From contig NC_092675.1 of the NCBI RefSeq assembly GCF_964355755.1, forward strand, positions 25,150,412 through 25,214,411: 64,000 nt of DNA, given 5' to 3'. Position numbers and translations under genes: made by a program. The DNA comes from Antedon mediterranea. Lineage: Eukaryota > Echinodermata > Crinoidea > Comatulida > Antedonidae. Positions 1-15,000 of the stretch are shown piece by piece (the stretch's first letter is position 1; each line of letters starts with the position of its first letter). The notes under the pieces are model-generated. The model was not told where the DNA came from, did not search any database, and saw only the letters and a list, made by a program, of their open reading frames with translations.

Positions 1-3000
1 TCCTCTCATAGTTTATCGCAATTTTTTTGACAGCCTCATATGAGACTAGGTTAAGCATGGGTTTCCCATCCTGTAATTAGTAAGTTGTGTACTTGATATT
101 TATTTGCTGGGAGATTAAAAAATAAAATAATACAAATATTATACATACTCTGGTAAATCTTTTGGGTTAGCTTCCTTCTGGTTCTGTAGGTGAAGTTCCA
201 TCTGCTCTTCAAATACTTTTATTGTTTCATTGAATGCATCAGATGCCTGCTGCTTTAATTGAATTTCCTATACAAAAAAAATACAGATTATCATGATTTG
301 GTATAGTATCCACTCACAAAATGTTTTTTAAAAAAATGCACTACACAGCTGTAGAGATATGGTTTAAATACTTTCAAAAGCAACTTTGAACAGCAAATAA
401 AATAAATAAAAACATTAATATTACTTTTGAAAATAACTTCTCTATAATTTACACTATGGTTTTTGTAAAGCAATCTGGATGCATTTCTAATTTTTAGAAG
501 GATGAGGTGCATTTTTTACTAACATATCAGTTATGGCTTACCTGCTGTGTCTTACTATATTCATCATACCATTGGTCGTACTGCTTTGTTTTCGCAAGAT
601 ATTCCAAGTTCTTTTCTAGTAATCTACTAATAACCAATTCAATACTCGTTTCTGCTTCATGGTCCTGTCAAAAATAGATTAACAAAATTAATTATTTATC
701 ATTCTACATCATTATCAATGAACCAATTCTGTGTTAAGAGTATTGGTGATTGTAGATGTTTTAAAGATGATTCACAATTTAAACTCTTCATTAAATAATG
801 AATTCTTTCAATATAAAATATAGATGGCATCAGCAATATTGTCTATACATAATTCAAAACACATGGTAGTACTTACACTTTCATACTTAGAAACAGACTG
901 TACAAGCTTTATATCTAAATTAGCGTTGTACTGTGCTAAGGAATGTGAACGATAATGATTGATTAAATCTGGTACTGAATGAAACTTAAGTGGTTCTGAG
1001 AAGCCATACATTCTGTTTTTATGAAAGATCTTGATCAGTTTATTGCTTCCACCCTTCCTGTAATAAATAAATATGATATTAAGGGGACACTTTGTTGTCC
1101 AGAACGTACCTCCTAAAGCTTGGTTCCCACTAGAACGTAACGCAAGGACGTAAACGCAACGCAAGCGTTTTAACCAATAACAAGCGAAGTTATAGACAGT
1201 TAGCAATTACAAGCGAATAAGCCATCGCTTGTGATTGGTCAATTCACTTGCGTTGCGTTGCGTCGCTAGTGGGAACCACGCTTTAATAGGGGTTCTACTG
1301 TATTAAAAAATACAAATTAAAATATGTATATCTTTTGTCTTTTCCCAATAAATTAGTCTTATTGAACACTAAAAGACTTTTAAAATACATTTTAGTAATA
1401 CAGAGCATCTTTTATCTCATGCAAATGAGGGTCATGCTCTCTAGGGGTACTGAATCTAACAAGCACTTTTTTGAACGAAATTGCTTTCACATCAAATGTG
1501 CTTTTATACTTTTTTTTTTTACCTTATCATTGGTTTGGGTTTTGTCAATCAGAAATAGAGAGAATTGCTATAACCAGCCAGATAACTAGAATAGGTTAGT
1601 ATACAATTATTATATATATATTTTGCTGTAATTTCTTACCTCAATGTGAGTGTATAGTCACCATGAGTTGCCTTGGTTGATGCATCTCGTACCAGAAATG
1701 TGCCATCTGGCATGTCCTTCAATTTCTCATTGGCATCCTCCCTATAAGATAAGATACATTTATTGTCCTTAACCAATTTTTATTTACTTCTAAATGTTGG
1801 CACATACAGTATAACAGTGAAAATATATATAAAAATACAAAAACTATATGAATAAATTATTGACGGTATATAAAAACTACATACAAATAAATTGTCATTA
1901 ATATATATCATAAATATCTTTATTCTTTATTTCAAGCCAACAGTGTAAAACACCAATAACAGGTTGAAAATAAAATAACTAAACTATAAAATATAAGCCA
2001 ATATAAATATATACAAAAATGTAAATAAGATTATTTAAATACTTTCATTAATAATACATTTAAATTGAGAGAAACTACAGTTAAAGATATCTAAATAATT
2101 ATTTTTTTTAAAGACATATAAAATATATATGTAAAGCTATGAAATATAAAAAATTAATGTCAAAATATAAATTCACTTCAGCGCTAGAAGACGCCGAGTG
2201 CGATGAGTACATTAGTCTCCTCATACAGGGATGTCACCAGCTTTTTGGAGTGCCGGTCGGCAAATTTCCCGGGGGAGGGGGTTAACCCCGGGGTATCTCT
2301 CCCCCCCCCCCCCGGGGTTTGTCGTTATTTCAGCGAAACATAAAGAATTAGGAAAATAAATAACAACAAATTGCGTCAGGTCTAGGCCTAACCTTGTACC
2401 ATCGGGGAGTCGCCGTTATTATTCGCGAAAACCAAAAAACGCTCACGAAATGAAAAGCAATAGATCGCGTCAGGCTTAGGCCTTGCCTTGTAGACACTAC
2501 GACCACTAAGGCCTAGCCAAGGCTTAGATAGATGCCCCAAAACCCAAAATCTGAATTCCACAAAAACGGGCGCTTCTTTATTTAGGCCTAATCCCTAATC
2601 AAATAATGTAGATAAATTATTAGCCTAGACCTTACTACTTGTTGCTCGATATATGTTCATGTTCTTTTGCGCGAGAGTTTTTTAGCGTATTCGCGAATTC
2701 CGGATTTTTTGTTTCACAACTGTGCGGCAAGCATGTAGAGTGCATGGCCGGCAAGAACAGAGACACGTGTTTATGGGTTAACTCAAAGATAGTGTCCTAC
2801 TACACTATCTTTGGTTAACTGAAGTTCAGCAACCTGAAGTTATCCCAGGGACGTGTAATTATTGTACCATGCTCGGCGATCATAAACGAACGAACTTGCC
2901 CGGTCTCACTGAACCATGCGCATGTTTTTTTATTTTTTTTAATAGTTCGTAGAGTACAAAAATGTAAAACTAGTAACATAATATAATTAAAGCAGGGTGA

Positions 3001-6000
3001 CAAAACATTCAGCAATTAAAAATGATTTTGTTTGGGTCTATGTAGTTATACATTTTTAATTACTGCGTACTTGTTTGTATTTTTAATCTGTGCAAAATAA
3101 AACGCTTGAATGGTCGCTATGTGAACTTTAAACTTGTACACTGTGCTGTGTAGCACGTTGTTCGCCATGACTCACAAGCTGTAACAATGAATACCAGGCC
3201 AGGGTAGGCCTGGTATTGTGTTACAAATAAAGTAACGTACGTAACCACGGGAAAATTTGCTGTAGTCTTTTGTCTTATCTATATGAGGCTAGCTTGTCTG
3301 TTATTAACGATGTGCTAGGTAAAATGTTTTAGTACGAATTTTAGTTAGGCCTAGGCCTAAGAAATATCGTAATGATTAATAAATAATAGTGGTGGTCGGC
3401 AGCCTGTAAATCCTGGTCGGAAATGTTGAGTGCTGGTCGGGGCCGACCAGCGCCGACCAGCGTGGTGACATCCCTGCTCATATAACCCAAATATATTGCA
3501 CAAAATATAAACATTTAAAAGAAAATGCATAAATGCATATGTAACAATAATGTGTAGAGAGTTCTCAAGCAATTTATCAGTTCATTTTTTAATTAATAAT
3601 TACATAAAAATTCTCTTCTTTTTTACCTTGATATGTCTCCCCAGTACCAATCACTGTCTTCCATCGAGATGCTGGCTTCTTTGCGAATTGGTTGCCGTGG
3701 CAGCGGTGGTGGTACATCTGATTAAAAATAATATTAAAGACATAATTTGGGTTTCAAATTGGCAAATAAAGATGCAACTAAAAAAATGACAATTTTTCTG
3801 AATAAATTTGAATTGGCTATGGTGGCCAATGCTTTATCACAATGCAAAGCTAGTTTTATCATTTTGCCAGCAGCTGTTGAAATAACATTGCAAATAACTA
3901 ACAAGCTTAGCTTCCATATTTGTAAATGTATAATTCAAATCAATTCAATTCAATTTCATTTTAATTCGGAAATATCATCCATATTAATAAACTAATAAAC
4001 AGAAAAATTGTAAACTTTAATATATAGAATGCTTCTCCATCTACAATACATTTCGGAGTTATGGAGCATATGTTTGCAAACACAAGCTACAAGGATGTTA
4101 CCACTATTCAACATACGTTGCATGAAACCATAGGTAGATTTTCGCATACTGATCATGTGTTAGTGAATTAGTGAACAGATTAGAAAGCAATACATACTTG
4201 ACATTGTATCCTTTGAACTAACACCCCAGTCTATCCTCTCTATCAACCACAATATGATCACTCGATGAATTTCAGAATTGTTAATAACTTCTCTGCAACA
4301 ATTAATAACAGTAATAAAATAATAAACAAAACGATGATGCGTTATTATGACACAAGTAACTGGAGATCAACATACAAATATTCAAAACACTAGTTATTTA
4401 AACACAAAAGTGTAAACTATTAAAATTTCAAATATAACAGCATTTGAGCGACTCTTAAATAATAGTAAGTTATCTAGAAGACTGAATGTACAGTACAATG
4501 TCAAAACTACATTTTGATTGGATAAGTATTCCTTATTGTAATCACCAATTGGTTTACAGATATTTAATACATTAATCATTATACAAAAGGAGTACTTATA
4601 TAACTTGTTAGTATTAAGTATCGTAGATTAGAAATAATAAGGACATACATGTATAAAGATACTGATGTAAGCAAATAATCCAGTTGTTGAGTGAGTTGTT
4701 AAAATGCTGCTTTATTGTTGGAAGTTCATTCAAAATAAAACTGCCTTGTGGATTGTGTGTGTATCTTATATTTCAACAAGGGATTTCAATAGTTATTTTC
4801 AACCATAGGAGTAGGAGAATAAAGAGGAAAACTTACAGAATACAATCCCTTGGTGGTCGAAGCAGAATGTGGCAGAAGACAGAAGCAAGTTTCTGTGGTC
4901 CAACTTTGTTGACCAGTGAGTGCTGACAGATGCGTGTGAAGTGCTTCATTAGGTACCTAAGTGTTGACCTGTGAGCCACTGTTAAGGACTCAACCAAATC
5001 ATTAAGTCTCTCCACTTTTTCCATTTCATTCCTTATTGCTGTAAATCAAGATAGGTAGATAGATAGGTGTCCATTTCTTTATTAAACAATATACACGTAA
5101 ATTCTTATTCTTTATTTTTATTTACCCTAAGCAAATATGGTTCAACCAAAAATCCATTTGCATTTGCTTTAATTAATTCTTTTTCAGGATGACAATATAT
5201 ATTTAAATGATCTGGGATATTATTCTGTTTACACACAATATACATTTGACTGCACTACTGCATCACAGGAGGCTTGACAATGTCATATTGGTATTTTTGG
5301 TAAAAGTATAAAGATTCATTAGTAGCTAGTAAACAGAGGGGTTGATATGCCTTACTGAACACGCCCAAACCCATTTAAATTAGCTCGCATATAACGGTAA
5401 ATCGTTAAACTAGCTGCGTTAGTAACTAGTTAAACGGAGTAAAAACATTTGGGCACGCTCCCCTACAGTACATTTGTTTACTTACAATTGGCTTCTATAA
5501 AATCAGAGTACAGATCATGTGATATGACAGGATTCGGTAATTCTCGTAGGTAACGCTTTAGTACACCAGCAATACAATGAATATCGTGAACGTTGTCTAG
5601 ATCCACTGTGTTTGGGTTTTTATTGAATTGTTTCTTAACCTGATTGACTGTGAGCGTTGCAGATGACGTCCTGTACAAACCCTCTGAATTCAAACCTATT
5701 TAAATGGAAACAAACTTGTTTAAAGATCATAGAGTGAAAAATACACAAATACACTACAAACCATGTTACTTTCACTACTAAACTAAACAATGTTGAAGAT
5801 GGCATGAATTGGAAAAAAACTGAATGGAACACAATATCATTTTACAGTTTTATAAAGACAGAAGTTATTTTAAAGACCCTTTTAAATGCTTACATTCATT
5901 CTTTAAAAATGCATTCTGAAGAACCAAACTTCCCAGAAAATTTGAAAAGTGTTTATAGTGAGAGTTGATAGAAAACATTTATATAAATTGTGTAGTGCGC

Positions 6001-9000
6001 AATAACAATAACACACAATTAGTTTATATGTTCTTTTCAATTATTTACACAGTACAATTTCTTAAATAGTTAAACAAAGAATTTCTGACTTCATTTATTT
6101 TCAAAATACCTGAAAATATCTTTAGGAAGAATTACCAATTAATACTTGTACAAATAATGTATTACTATTCTTTATCTTATTTCATACGCATAAAAACAGC
6201 GAGCAACTCGCTAATTACAGGATGGATAAACTATTTAAAGCTTAGGGAGTGAAGTTGAAAGAGTCATTAAACAACGACAACATGTTTACCTCTTTCTTCA
6301 ATTGCTTCAACACATTTGACTACTACAAGAGGTGCTGGGTCACTTGCAGGGTCAAACTGCTCAGATAAATCTCTTGAAAAGACATTTCCTGTACACAAAA
6401 AATTTAATAAATCATTTACTAAAGAAATTTTCAAATTATGGAATACGTAATGGATGTAAAGAATGTCCAGCATTGGTACTGTACTGTAGTTTGTGCTTAA
6501 CATGTTGGTTTAATAGTGCGGGTCTTTGAAATTCAAAATGTCATGCTGTATGTGTGAAACAAGCACTGTGAATTTTATTGGGAACATGTCTACTTTGTAT
6601 GTATTTCCAGGGCACTGTGTTCAAATGATTGCAGTATGACAATACATGGATTATTCCATAACTAAATCTTGTGAAATGTATCTGATAATACCTAACACAT
6701 CCATTAAATGCACTCCACTATAAACCAAAGTGTAAAATACATACGTTTACAAAAACTATTACTTCTGATCGAGGATGAAATATTACAGACGGGCAAACCA
6801 GTCATTGCACAGCTTCTGTGACATATAAGACCACACTCTAAACAAGACAAGAATCATTCTAAAATTATATACAGTACTATATATTATTTAATATATTATA
6901 AAAATAATACGGTGACCCTAAACAGCGTATGCTGACAATCTTGATGAGTAACAGTGGCTGTCTGTAATCCCCTACTACGCTCGCGCTAAGGTCAAATTTT
7001 CGTTCGCCAAAATGGCGAAAGGTTTTGAAAAACATTAGCCAAATTGAAAATCCTTTAGCCAAATTTAAAAAACCTTAAAAAATTCGCAAAAATGTTTATT
7101 AAATAAATAATGTATGTATTTGTTTGTTATTTTACTTCTTTTACATTTATATTATTATTATTTATCCCAATGAAGCTGGTTTTCGTTACCGCGATTTTAA
7201 CACGTTCGTGAAATTTCAAAAAGTGACGTGTCTTTGAAGTTAAAAATATACTATTTCTTATGTACCCATGAGAATAAAAATTATATGCCTGGAAAGATCT
7301 TGTTTAAGGGATTATTTTTATATATTTTTAATCTATGTTTATTAAATATTTTAATAGAAAACACGAGTTAAAAATGAGGTACAAAAGCCGGCGAGCCGAA
7401 ATCTGCGCGCTAAAAATAACTTCGGAAAACACCTACCCATTTTCGCACCCGATCGCACGAGGTCCATAATAGGTGGTGGAGTAATTTTTGTTGCATGTTA
7501 TCAGGCTTTAAATACTCTTTATTTTGATATGTAAATCGGTTATTATTATTATGTACATCCGCCTCATATGTCAATTTTAACGATAACAATTTTTTAGCCT
7601 TTCTCATTATCAAAATCTGGCTAATTTAGTAATGAATTAAAGCTAATTTATATTTCTGTTTGATAAACCACATCGTTTTATTTGACTTTGCGTGGACCTG
7701 GTGCGAAGAAGCCAACAAGACCAACCACTGAAAAAAATAATCCCTACCATAAATATCAGTGTTTACCATTTTCCTTACGGGGGATTCAGTTCTCCGCTTA
7801 TTACTAAATTACCGTCGCCTAGGTATTAGCGCGTTAATTAATGATTGGATAACCCCCGCACAGTGGACTGTTCCATTTTCTGAACTAGTATTCACCGCAC
7901 ACGAGGCATGTCGAAAAATGTCGCCTCTCATCATGGAATACTTGCTTCGAAACGTCAATTTTACCTATTTATTAAATTATTTAATAAGTGGAATATTTAT
8001 CAATCTATTATATAAAACAAGTACGTTAGGAAGAAATGTACCACAGAAATTTAAGAAGCTTTGAATTTGCTATGCAGCGGCCGTAACCCATTCTATGAAG
8101 GCGGCCGAAACGCACTTTGGCCAGGGTTGCCGTTGTAGTATACGTTGTTTCTTAGCTATTCAATTTAAAGCGCAACTTTCGGTTAGAATAATCGAAAGGG
8201 AAATAAAATTAAACATGTTAACATTATACTATTGAGGTAATTACTTTGTTAAATTTAAAATTCCCCTTTTTAAATAACAGAACAGCCTCGTTTACGGAAG
8301 TCTTCGTCCACATGTTTCTGTTTACATTTTCTTCTCGAAGTTCATTTTCTACGTCGAAGAATAGGGACTTCCCCTTTTATTCGCTCATCATCACGTCGAC
8401 GACGACCGGCCACGAACCAATCACATTAACTGTGTGTCATTAAAACGTCATCGAGGCACGCTCTGCGCATGTTTAAACAGAACTAAAAAAATGAACACGG
8501 CGATCGTGACGTCGTCACATAAAATGCTGTTGTGGTAAAAAGTGTACCCGAGTCAGAAAGTACCGAAGTGTGGCGAATTCTCGCTCCCATAAGAAGTCAC
8601 GCCGACCAGGCTAGGCCTAGGCTTGGAAATGTATTTTCGCCAATTTGGCGAACGAGGCAATAATTATTTTCGCCAAATGGAGACTCCAGTCGCCATTGGC
8701 GAATTGGCGAGCGGTTAGCGCGAGCCTAGCCCTACTCGTCTCGAAAGATGTACTAGGTTCTTTAAAGTGCACATGAGCCAGATGTGTACACTGGACCTAC
8801 GGTTTATAGTCCTTATCCAAGAAGACTTGTTTTACCACCTGAACCATGGAGCGAGTAAGGCTCGAACCCTTGCCGATGTTAATATGGCAAGGTATTACAG
8901 TTCCACGGTCTTAACCGCTTGGCCACTCACCGCTATAAACCGCTTATAAACGTTATAAGATAATAGTTGAGTCTGAACATCCGGTTTTAATGCCACAGAT

Positions 9001-12000
9001 TATTGGGGTTATATAAGTAATCTTTAATGTGGGTTTTAACATAGCCTACCTGAACATTGTAGGCCCTGTCGAATTAGACCAAACATGAACTTATGACATT
9101 TATCACACCATTCCATAGTAGAGAAGGTATGCTCCCTTAATGTATGCTCTACTGCTGTATGATGTACTGAAATAATAATTAACAATAAAGTATTTAGAAC
9201 ATTCAAAGTTGTGCTGGACGCTACAGAACTAAAAAGAGAGTTTGCATCTTATTAGAAAATCTTTTGATATCGAGTAAGATGTATTTTTGGTTTACATTGC
9301 ACTGACTTGATATGCATTAGGTTTGGTTGATCAGTCCACAGTTATGGAGGCCAACCTTGCATATTGGGTGGTAATATTCATGGATGTTATTTCCGCCTCA
9401 GTATCTTCTTCTTATTTTCAATCATATACGGAAATTATATATTATACCATAAAGTTCATGATTTTTTGTTATTCATATTGTATGTTTCCTGTTTATCTCA
9501 TCTCTCATTATCTTATCGGTAGCACTGTCTGGAAATGTTATACTATGAATAAATATGATTACATGAAGTTTTCTTGATTAATTTCAGATTAATTATAATT
9601 AAACATCTTTCCTCGTAGGTGTATTATAATCAATATCTAAAACCATTCAAGCAGATAAAGGTCATTAACACCATGTTGCAATATGAATAAATTATGCTCC
9701 ACACATTTTTTAGTAAAGTCATGAAAATTAACTTTTTCCAATTAAAGCTTATCAAAACCTATTAGGTACCTGAAATAACACTGAATCTGTAAAGAACACT
9801 CAAATATTGTGAAAACCATACTTACCATCTACAGACGCTGAGTGTGATGTCACTTGTTTTTTTAATGAGGTACCCTTTGCTAATTCATCTCTTGTTATCA
9901 ACAGACAATTGCGGTGAAACTCATCACCTATTCCCATTTTCTAGAAAAAAAACCCATTAAAACATTAGAGGTAATCGACTGGGCACTTTACTCCCACTGC
10001 TCGCATATAAACAGAGATGTTTTAGGAAAGACTACATCTGCTGACTATCTGCTTAAAACAGCCCAGTTAAATACTCCTATTTGATTAATAATTAGTTAAT
10101 TATATTTATTCTCAGATGAAATGAAAGAGGAGCTAATATTTATGACCAAAATATAGGAAAATATTAAACAGAGAAGCCAAAAGATAACAACAATTTTGGT
10201 AGAGCCATTCTTATAAGAAGGTAAATAGGCCTAGTAGAAGGAAGTAAAATAAATGGCAAGGTACTGTTGGTACAAATTGAAAAAAAAGCATAAACACAAT
10301 CAAGTATCATTGTCATCCTGGTTTGCAGTTCGAGTCCGAGAACACGTTTAAAGGTTATATTATGGACGGGTAAATGCTAAACTGCACAAACATTGAGATA
10401 AAAACCCATGTCGTGAAAAAAAAGGATATAATGTGAAGAAATATACAGTGAAGGAAATATACAGAAAAGGAAGATGATGAAGTTAAAAGGGCCATGTTGT
10501 GTCTAAAAATGTTAATAGTATGTACCACTTACTTCCTTATGGATTTACATACAAATGTATGATTGTGTAATTTAATGGATGCTATATTTATGATAATTGA
10601 GATTATTTTAAAACTGTGAAAAAGTCAATTATTTTCACAATCTAAAAACTTAATTTCATTTTATTTTGTGATGAGATAAGATTGTGGATCTATCTGAAAG
10701 AATTTGATATCTTCACATTCTGTTCACATTGAGTCTGTCAGAATTTGGTGTAGACCGGAGAAAACAGAGCTGCTTTCGCACACATACATTTTGACATCTA
10801 AATCAAATTAGTAGTTTTTATATTTAGCATTTTTCGGTACCCTGATACTAAAAATCTGCATTACAGTTTTTGCCCTGTTTCCGGTTCCCGTGTTTTCCTG
10901 TTTTATTTTTTAGTTTTTATGGGCTGCCTTATACTGTACTGTACAAGCTTTTTGATTTTTTGGAATGTTTTCCCTCCCTATTATTTTAATCATATTCACT
11001 GTTTTTATTTCTTATGAAGTAAAGAAAAGAAATAAATGTTACTTTGATTGATTGATTGAATGTGAATGTTTAGATATTCTTAAACACTATGCCAATGTTC
11101 CCTAATTTTTTATTCTTCCATCAGACAGGAAATCGTCCTCAATGTGAATGTACCTTTACAAATATTTACTAAACCAACAATGCAATTAAAATGATATTGA
11201 TACATAATGATAAACATAGACAGAAAACAAAACATAAAACAATATTACATTATTTATTAGATGATTCACATTTTATGTCACATTTAACAGGATAACAAAC
11301 AATGAACTGTTTCTTCAAAGAAATTCAATTGCAGAAATTAATTTGAAGTAAATGGATAATTGTAAAAGGAACCTCCGACGCAGACTTGTGTCTCTTACGT
11401 TAAATAGGCTATTTAAAAACAACCTACAAAATTCATTACGTTTTAAAGAAGACAATATAGGACTTTTTATTGTACATTTTTTATTCATACTGTATTGGCT
11501 TATACTGTAAATTAAAAATAACTGAAAATTACCCAGAAAAATTAATAAAATGAAACTTCAAATAATATCCAAATAATTTCAAATTAATGCACAAAAAAAA
11601 CCAGTTTGAAACTGAAAAATATCAAAGCAAAAAGGATAGATTTTCGTTTTTTAAAAGATTACAACCACTATGATATACTGTATCTTACTTGTAAAGCCGT
11701 TTCATCTAGGTTGTTCAGTGCATTACCATCAATCTTCTTAGTTTTAAATAAGTCAGCATATCTATAGAGGTTTGTGGCAGCCATCCAATTTAAAATATCC
11801 TCCACTGACCATTCTGCTAAATCCTGTGTAATTAAAAGGTTGATTGATTGATTGATTGATTAGCTTTACATGTTAAAAATTAATTATTAAGATGATAGAT
11901 TATTATTCAAGATGAGAGATTGGGAAACAAAAGTTCATAAATCGATGATGCATGGCCTACTGACGTTTGACAATGACATGTACAGTACAACATACATTTT

Positions 12001-15000
12001 ATATTTTTGATAGGCCTACAGTACATTACTCAAAAGATTCTTTCTTTTTTGTATTGAATGCGTGCAATAAATGTTATAATTTAACTAAATATTGCTAAGA
12101 AAAAATATGCAATATAATTAATAGTTAATTTTTTAATTGGCAAACAATATTACTGTACATTAATATTCCATTGTATGTAAATTAAGGGCAAAAAATCCAA
12201 ATATTAATAACTTGAAAATAATTAAAAAACAAGTCTAGTCATTAAAATCATTTGAGGTATGAAGACTGAGACCTTGTATGAAATGCACACTCTAGTTTTA
12301 GAACAGATTTTTTATCTGGAAAAATAATTATTTGCAAAGTCGATATCACATTATTAATACTGTTAAATGTATCTATAATTATTTTTAGACTACACACTCC
12401 GCTTTAAAACAATAGCGATAAAAAAAAAAGATTAAAATTTTAATTAATTTTAGAAAGGTTCCATAAAACATTGACCACAGCATGCCATACACTCACCCGT
12501 GACCACAAAAATGACAGATATGATCTGTTAAATGTCAACTTGTGTTTATTTGTATATCATTATTAAATTTATTAATTCTATCATCTAAAAACATAATGAT
12601 TTCATTATAAATTTCAGACAAACGGCTTACGGTTGACTATTTTTTCTTCTTTCTTTTTATGGTTTTTAACAGGTAAATAATTTTTTCTCGACCTAATTTT
12701 TCCTCAAAGTCAATCAATTAAGACATTAAAATAATCAATTTAAACAAAAATTGTTTAGCATAAATTATTATTTTTATATTATTTATTTATTTTTTTTTGA
12801 GAGGGGAAAACAATATATTTTTTATACAAACTTACAGTAGGCTGTGAAACATCTTCATACATCCTCTTCTGATCACACGGGCATTTGTTACAATACGGTA
12901 GGCAGATTAAGTGAAATACGTGCTGGCAACGGTCACACCTTTTTCCAACCTGACCACATCCCCAAATATAATCATTACCTGGAAGGAAACAATATAAGTG
13001 TAATAAACGGCCTCCTGATACCTGTATCATAAACAACCACTTTCTACTGTATAAATAGCCATTCTTTGAATTTCAATCAAACATGGCATTTGTAAGATTA
13101 GTATTATCTACTTAGACTAGTTAGTGTTACTGAATACTGTATGTATGCATTTATACACCGAGTTCAGAAGCTAATGTTACTTATTCCACTATGCTATGTG
13201 TTTGATCATCTTTGTTTGAGCCAGATTGATTTTTCACTATGCAGAATGGTTTTTATTTACTTTTCTATAAATAAACCACTGCTTTTACAGTATTTTCCAC
13301 AAAAATACAAGAAAAATATGAACATTAGATTACTGACCATTTCCTTTTCACAGGCTACCAAAATACTAATATTAAATTAATTATTAAATGAATTCGCCCA
13401 CACCTTTATTAAATATTTAAAATGGCAATATTCCTATTAAGCCTCATTAATTATGAATGTATATAGATAAAACAGGAAAGAGCAGTTTAAACTCATTAAT
13501 TATTCATTCATTATGGAAAGGTTACAACATAATGTATGAAAAACAAGACATGACTTGGCTAAGTATAATAAATCAAAAATTATTACAGACATCACTGATA
13601 GTTTCAATTTTTACACATAGCAAAGTCACCATAAGAAGTTTTAAAAATAGTACTTTGTGTTTTTCTTTTGGTACCCATCCTAAGCCCCTCTAATTAGTCG
13701 TACACATTATTTTGATTGAATCTTGTAGCGGTTTGTTTGACCACAGAGTACTGTACATTCCATTCTGGGTGAAAATGTTAATATTTGTTATTACCGTCCA
13801 CCCGCTGATTTAAATGATTTTTTGGGAGCACAAAATTAGAAGAAATGCAGTAAAGATAAAAATATAATTTTTTTTAATCTATTTTAAAATAATTATTTAC
13901 GCACAGAAACAGGCACAACTAAAACTTAGAATAAATTATGTTAGTATGTTTATTATGGTAATACTTGCATGTCACTATTTGGTTTCCATTGAGTAATAAA
14001 ATAAGCTTTAATATCTTTGTACTGATGTACAACGTACTCTGTACTCTTGGTAAACACATCAATACAAAACAGTTTTTACTTCCTTGTCAAACTAGACAGT
14101 GCTTTTAATGTTATCAATGATTTGTTTGAAACTTAAAATTTGAATTTGAGGAATCGCATGTTTTGTTCCTCATGTACTGTACATGTATTGGGTTCGATAT
14201 TAAAACCAGTTTTATTTTTAGATTTATCAGTAAATTTTCATTTCTTAAGGTAAATCCAAGGGTAAACTACCTGTACAGTACTGTACAACACAAAAGATGG
14301 ATAGAATATTAAGTTCAGTATTTAATTTCTCCTAACTTTTTCTAAAACTTGGATCCACCAACAGTAAGGTGAATGAAGGCCTTTTACATTCCTGTTTAAC
14401 GATTATAGTGAAAATGTTTTACCCGATTACAAACTAGTATATTAGATCTGAACAAGCAAACATCAACCACCACACAAGATACAGTACTTTAATTAATACC
14501 GGGGGTCATTTTTAATAATATTTATTATTAACTGGACTAACCAGTTTTTTTAACTAGCCCAAATTCAATTTTACTGGTCATCAAAAAGTGAAAAATTGAC
14601 AGGCCAAACTGGACCAGGTACGATATTGCAGGCCCATTATTCAGGTTTTACCTAGACCTACAAATATTGAATGACTGTTTTCTCCCAGTCTTAACAACAC
14701 TCTTAGAAATGTTAACATTTCTTCACACTATCAGTTTCAAAAGACAGTACGTTTTATACAATAGTAAGATTAAGAAACATGCCAAGTACAAGTAATTTCA
14801 GTTTTATTCGGTTTATTAAACAATAATTTAATCACTTCAACATCTGGTAACATCGGTTATCAGTAGCTCTTTGCTAATTTTCAAATGTCATTGGGGAGGG
14901 ATTTTGTCCATGATTTCCCCTAATCAAATGAAATAATGACGTCAGTCCAATTCACAACGATAACCTGTAGTGCTGCCTCATTATACTACTGTTACAGCTA

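Noticed and set aside
7759-8064. 101-codon plus-strand frame as a small gene
   Set aside because: Lies inside the candidate element in a p85 intron, no codon bias or domain, and no splice partner.
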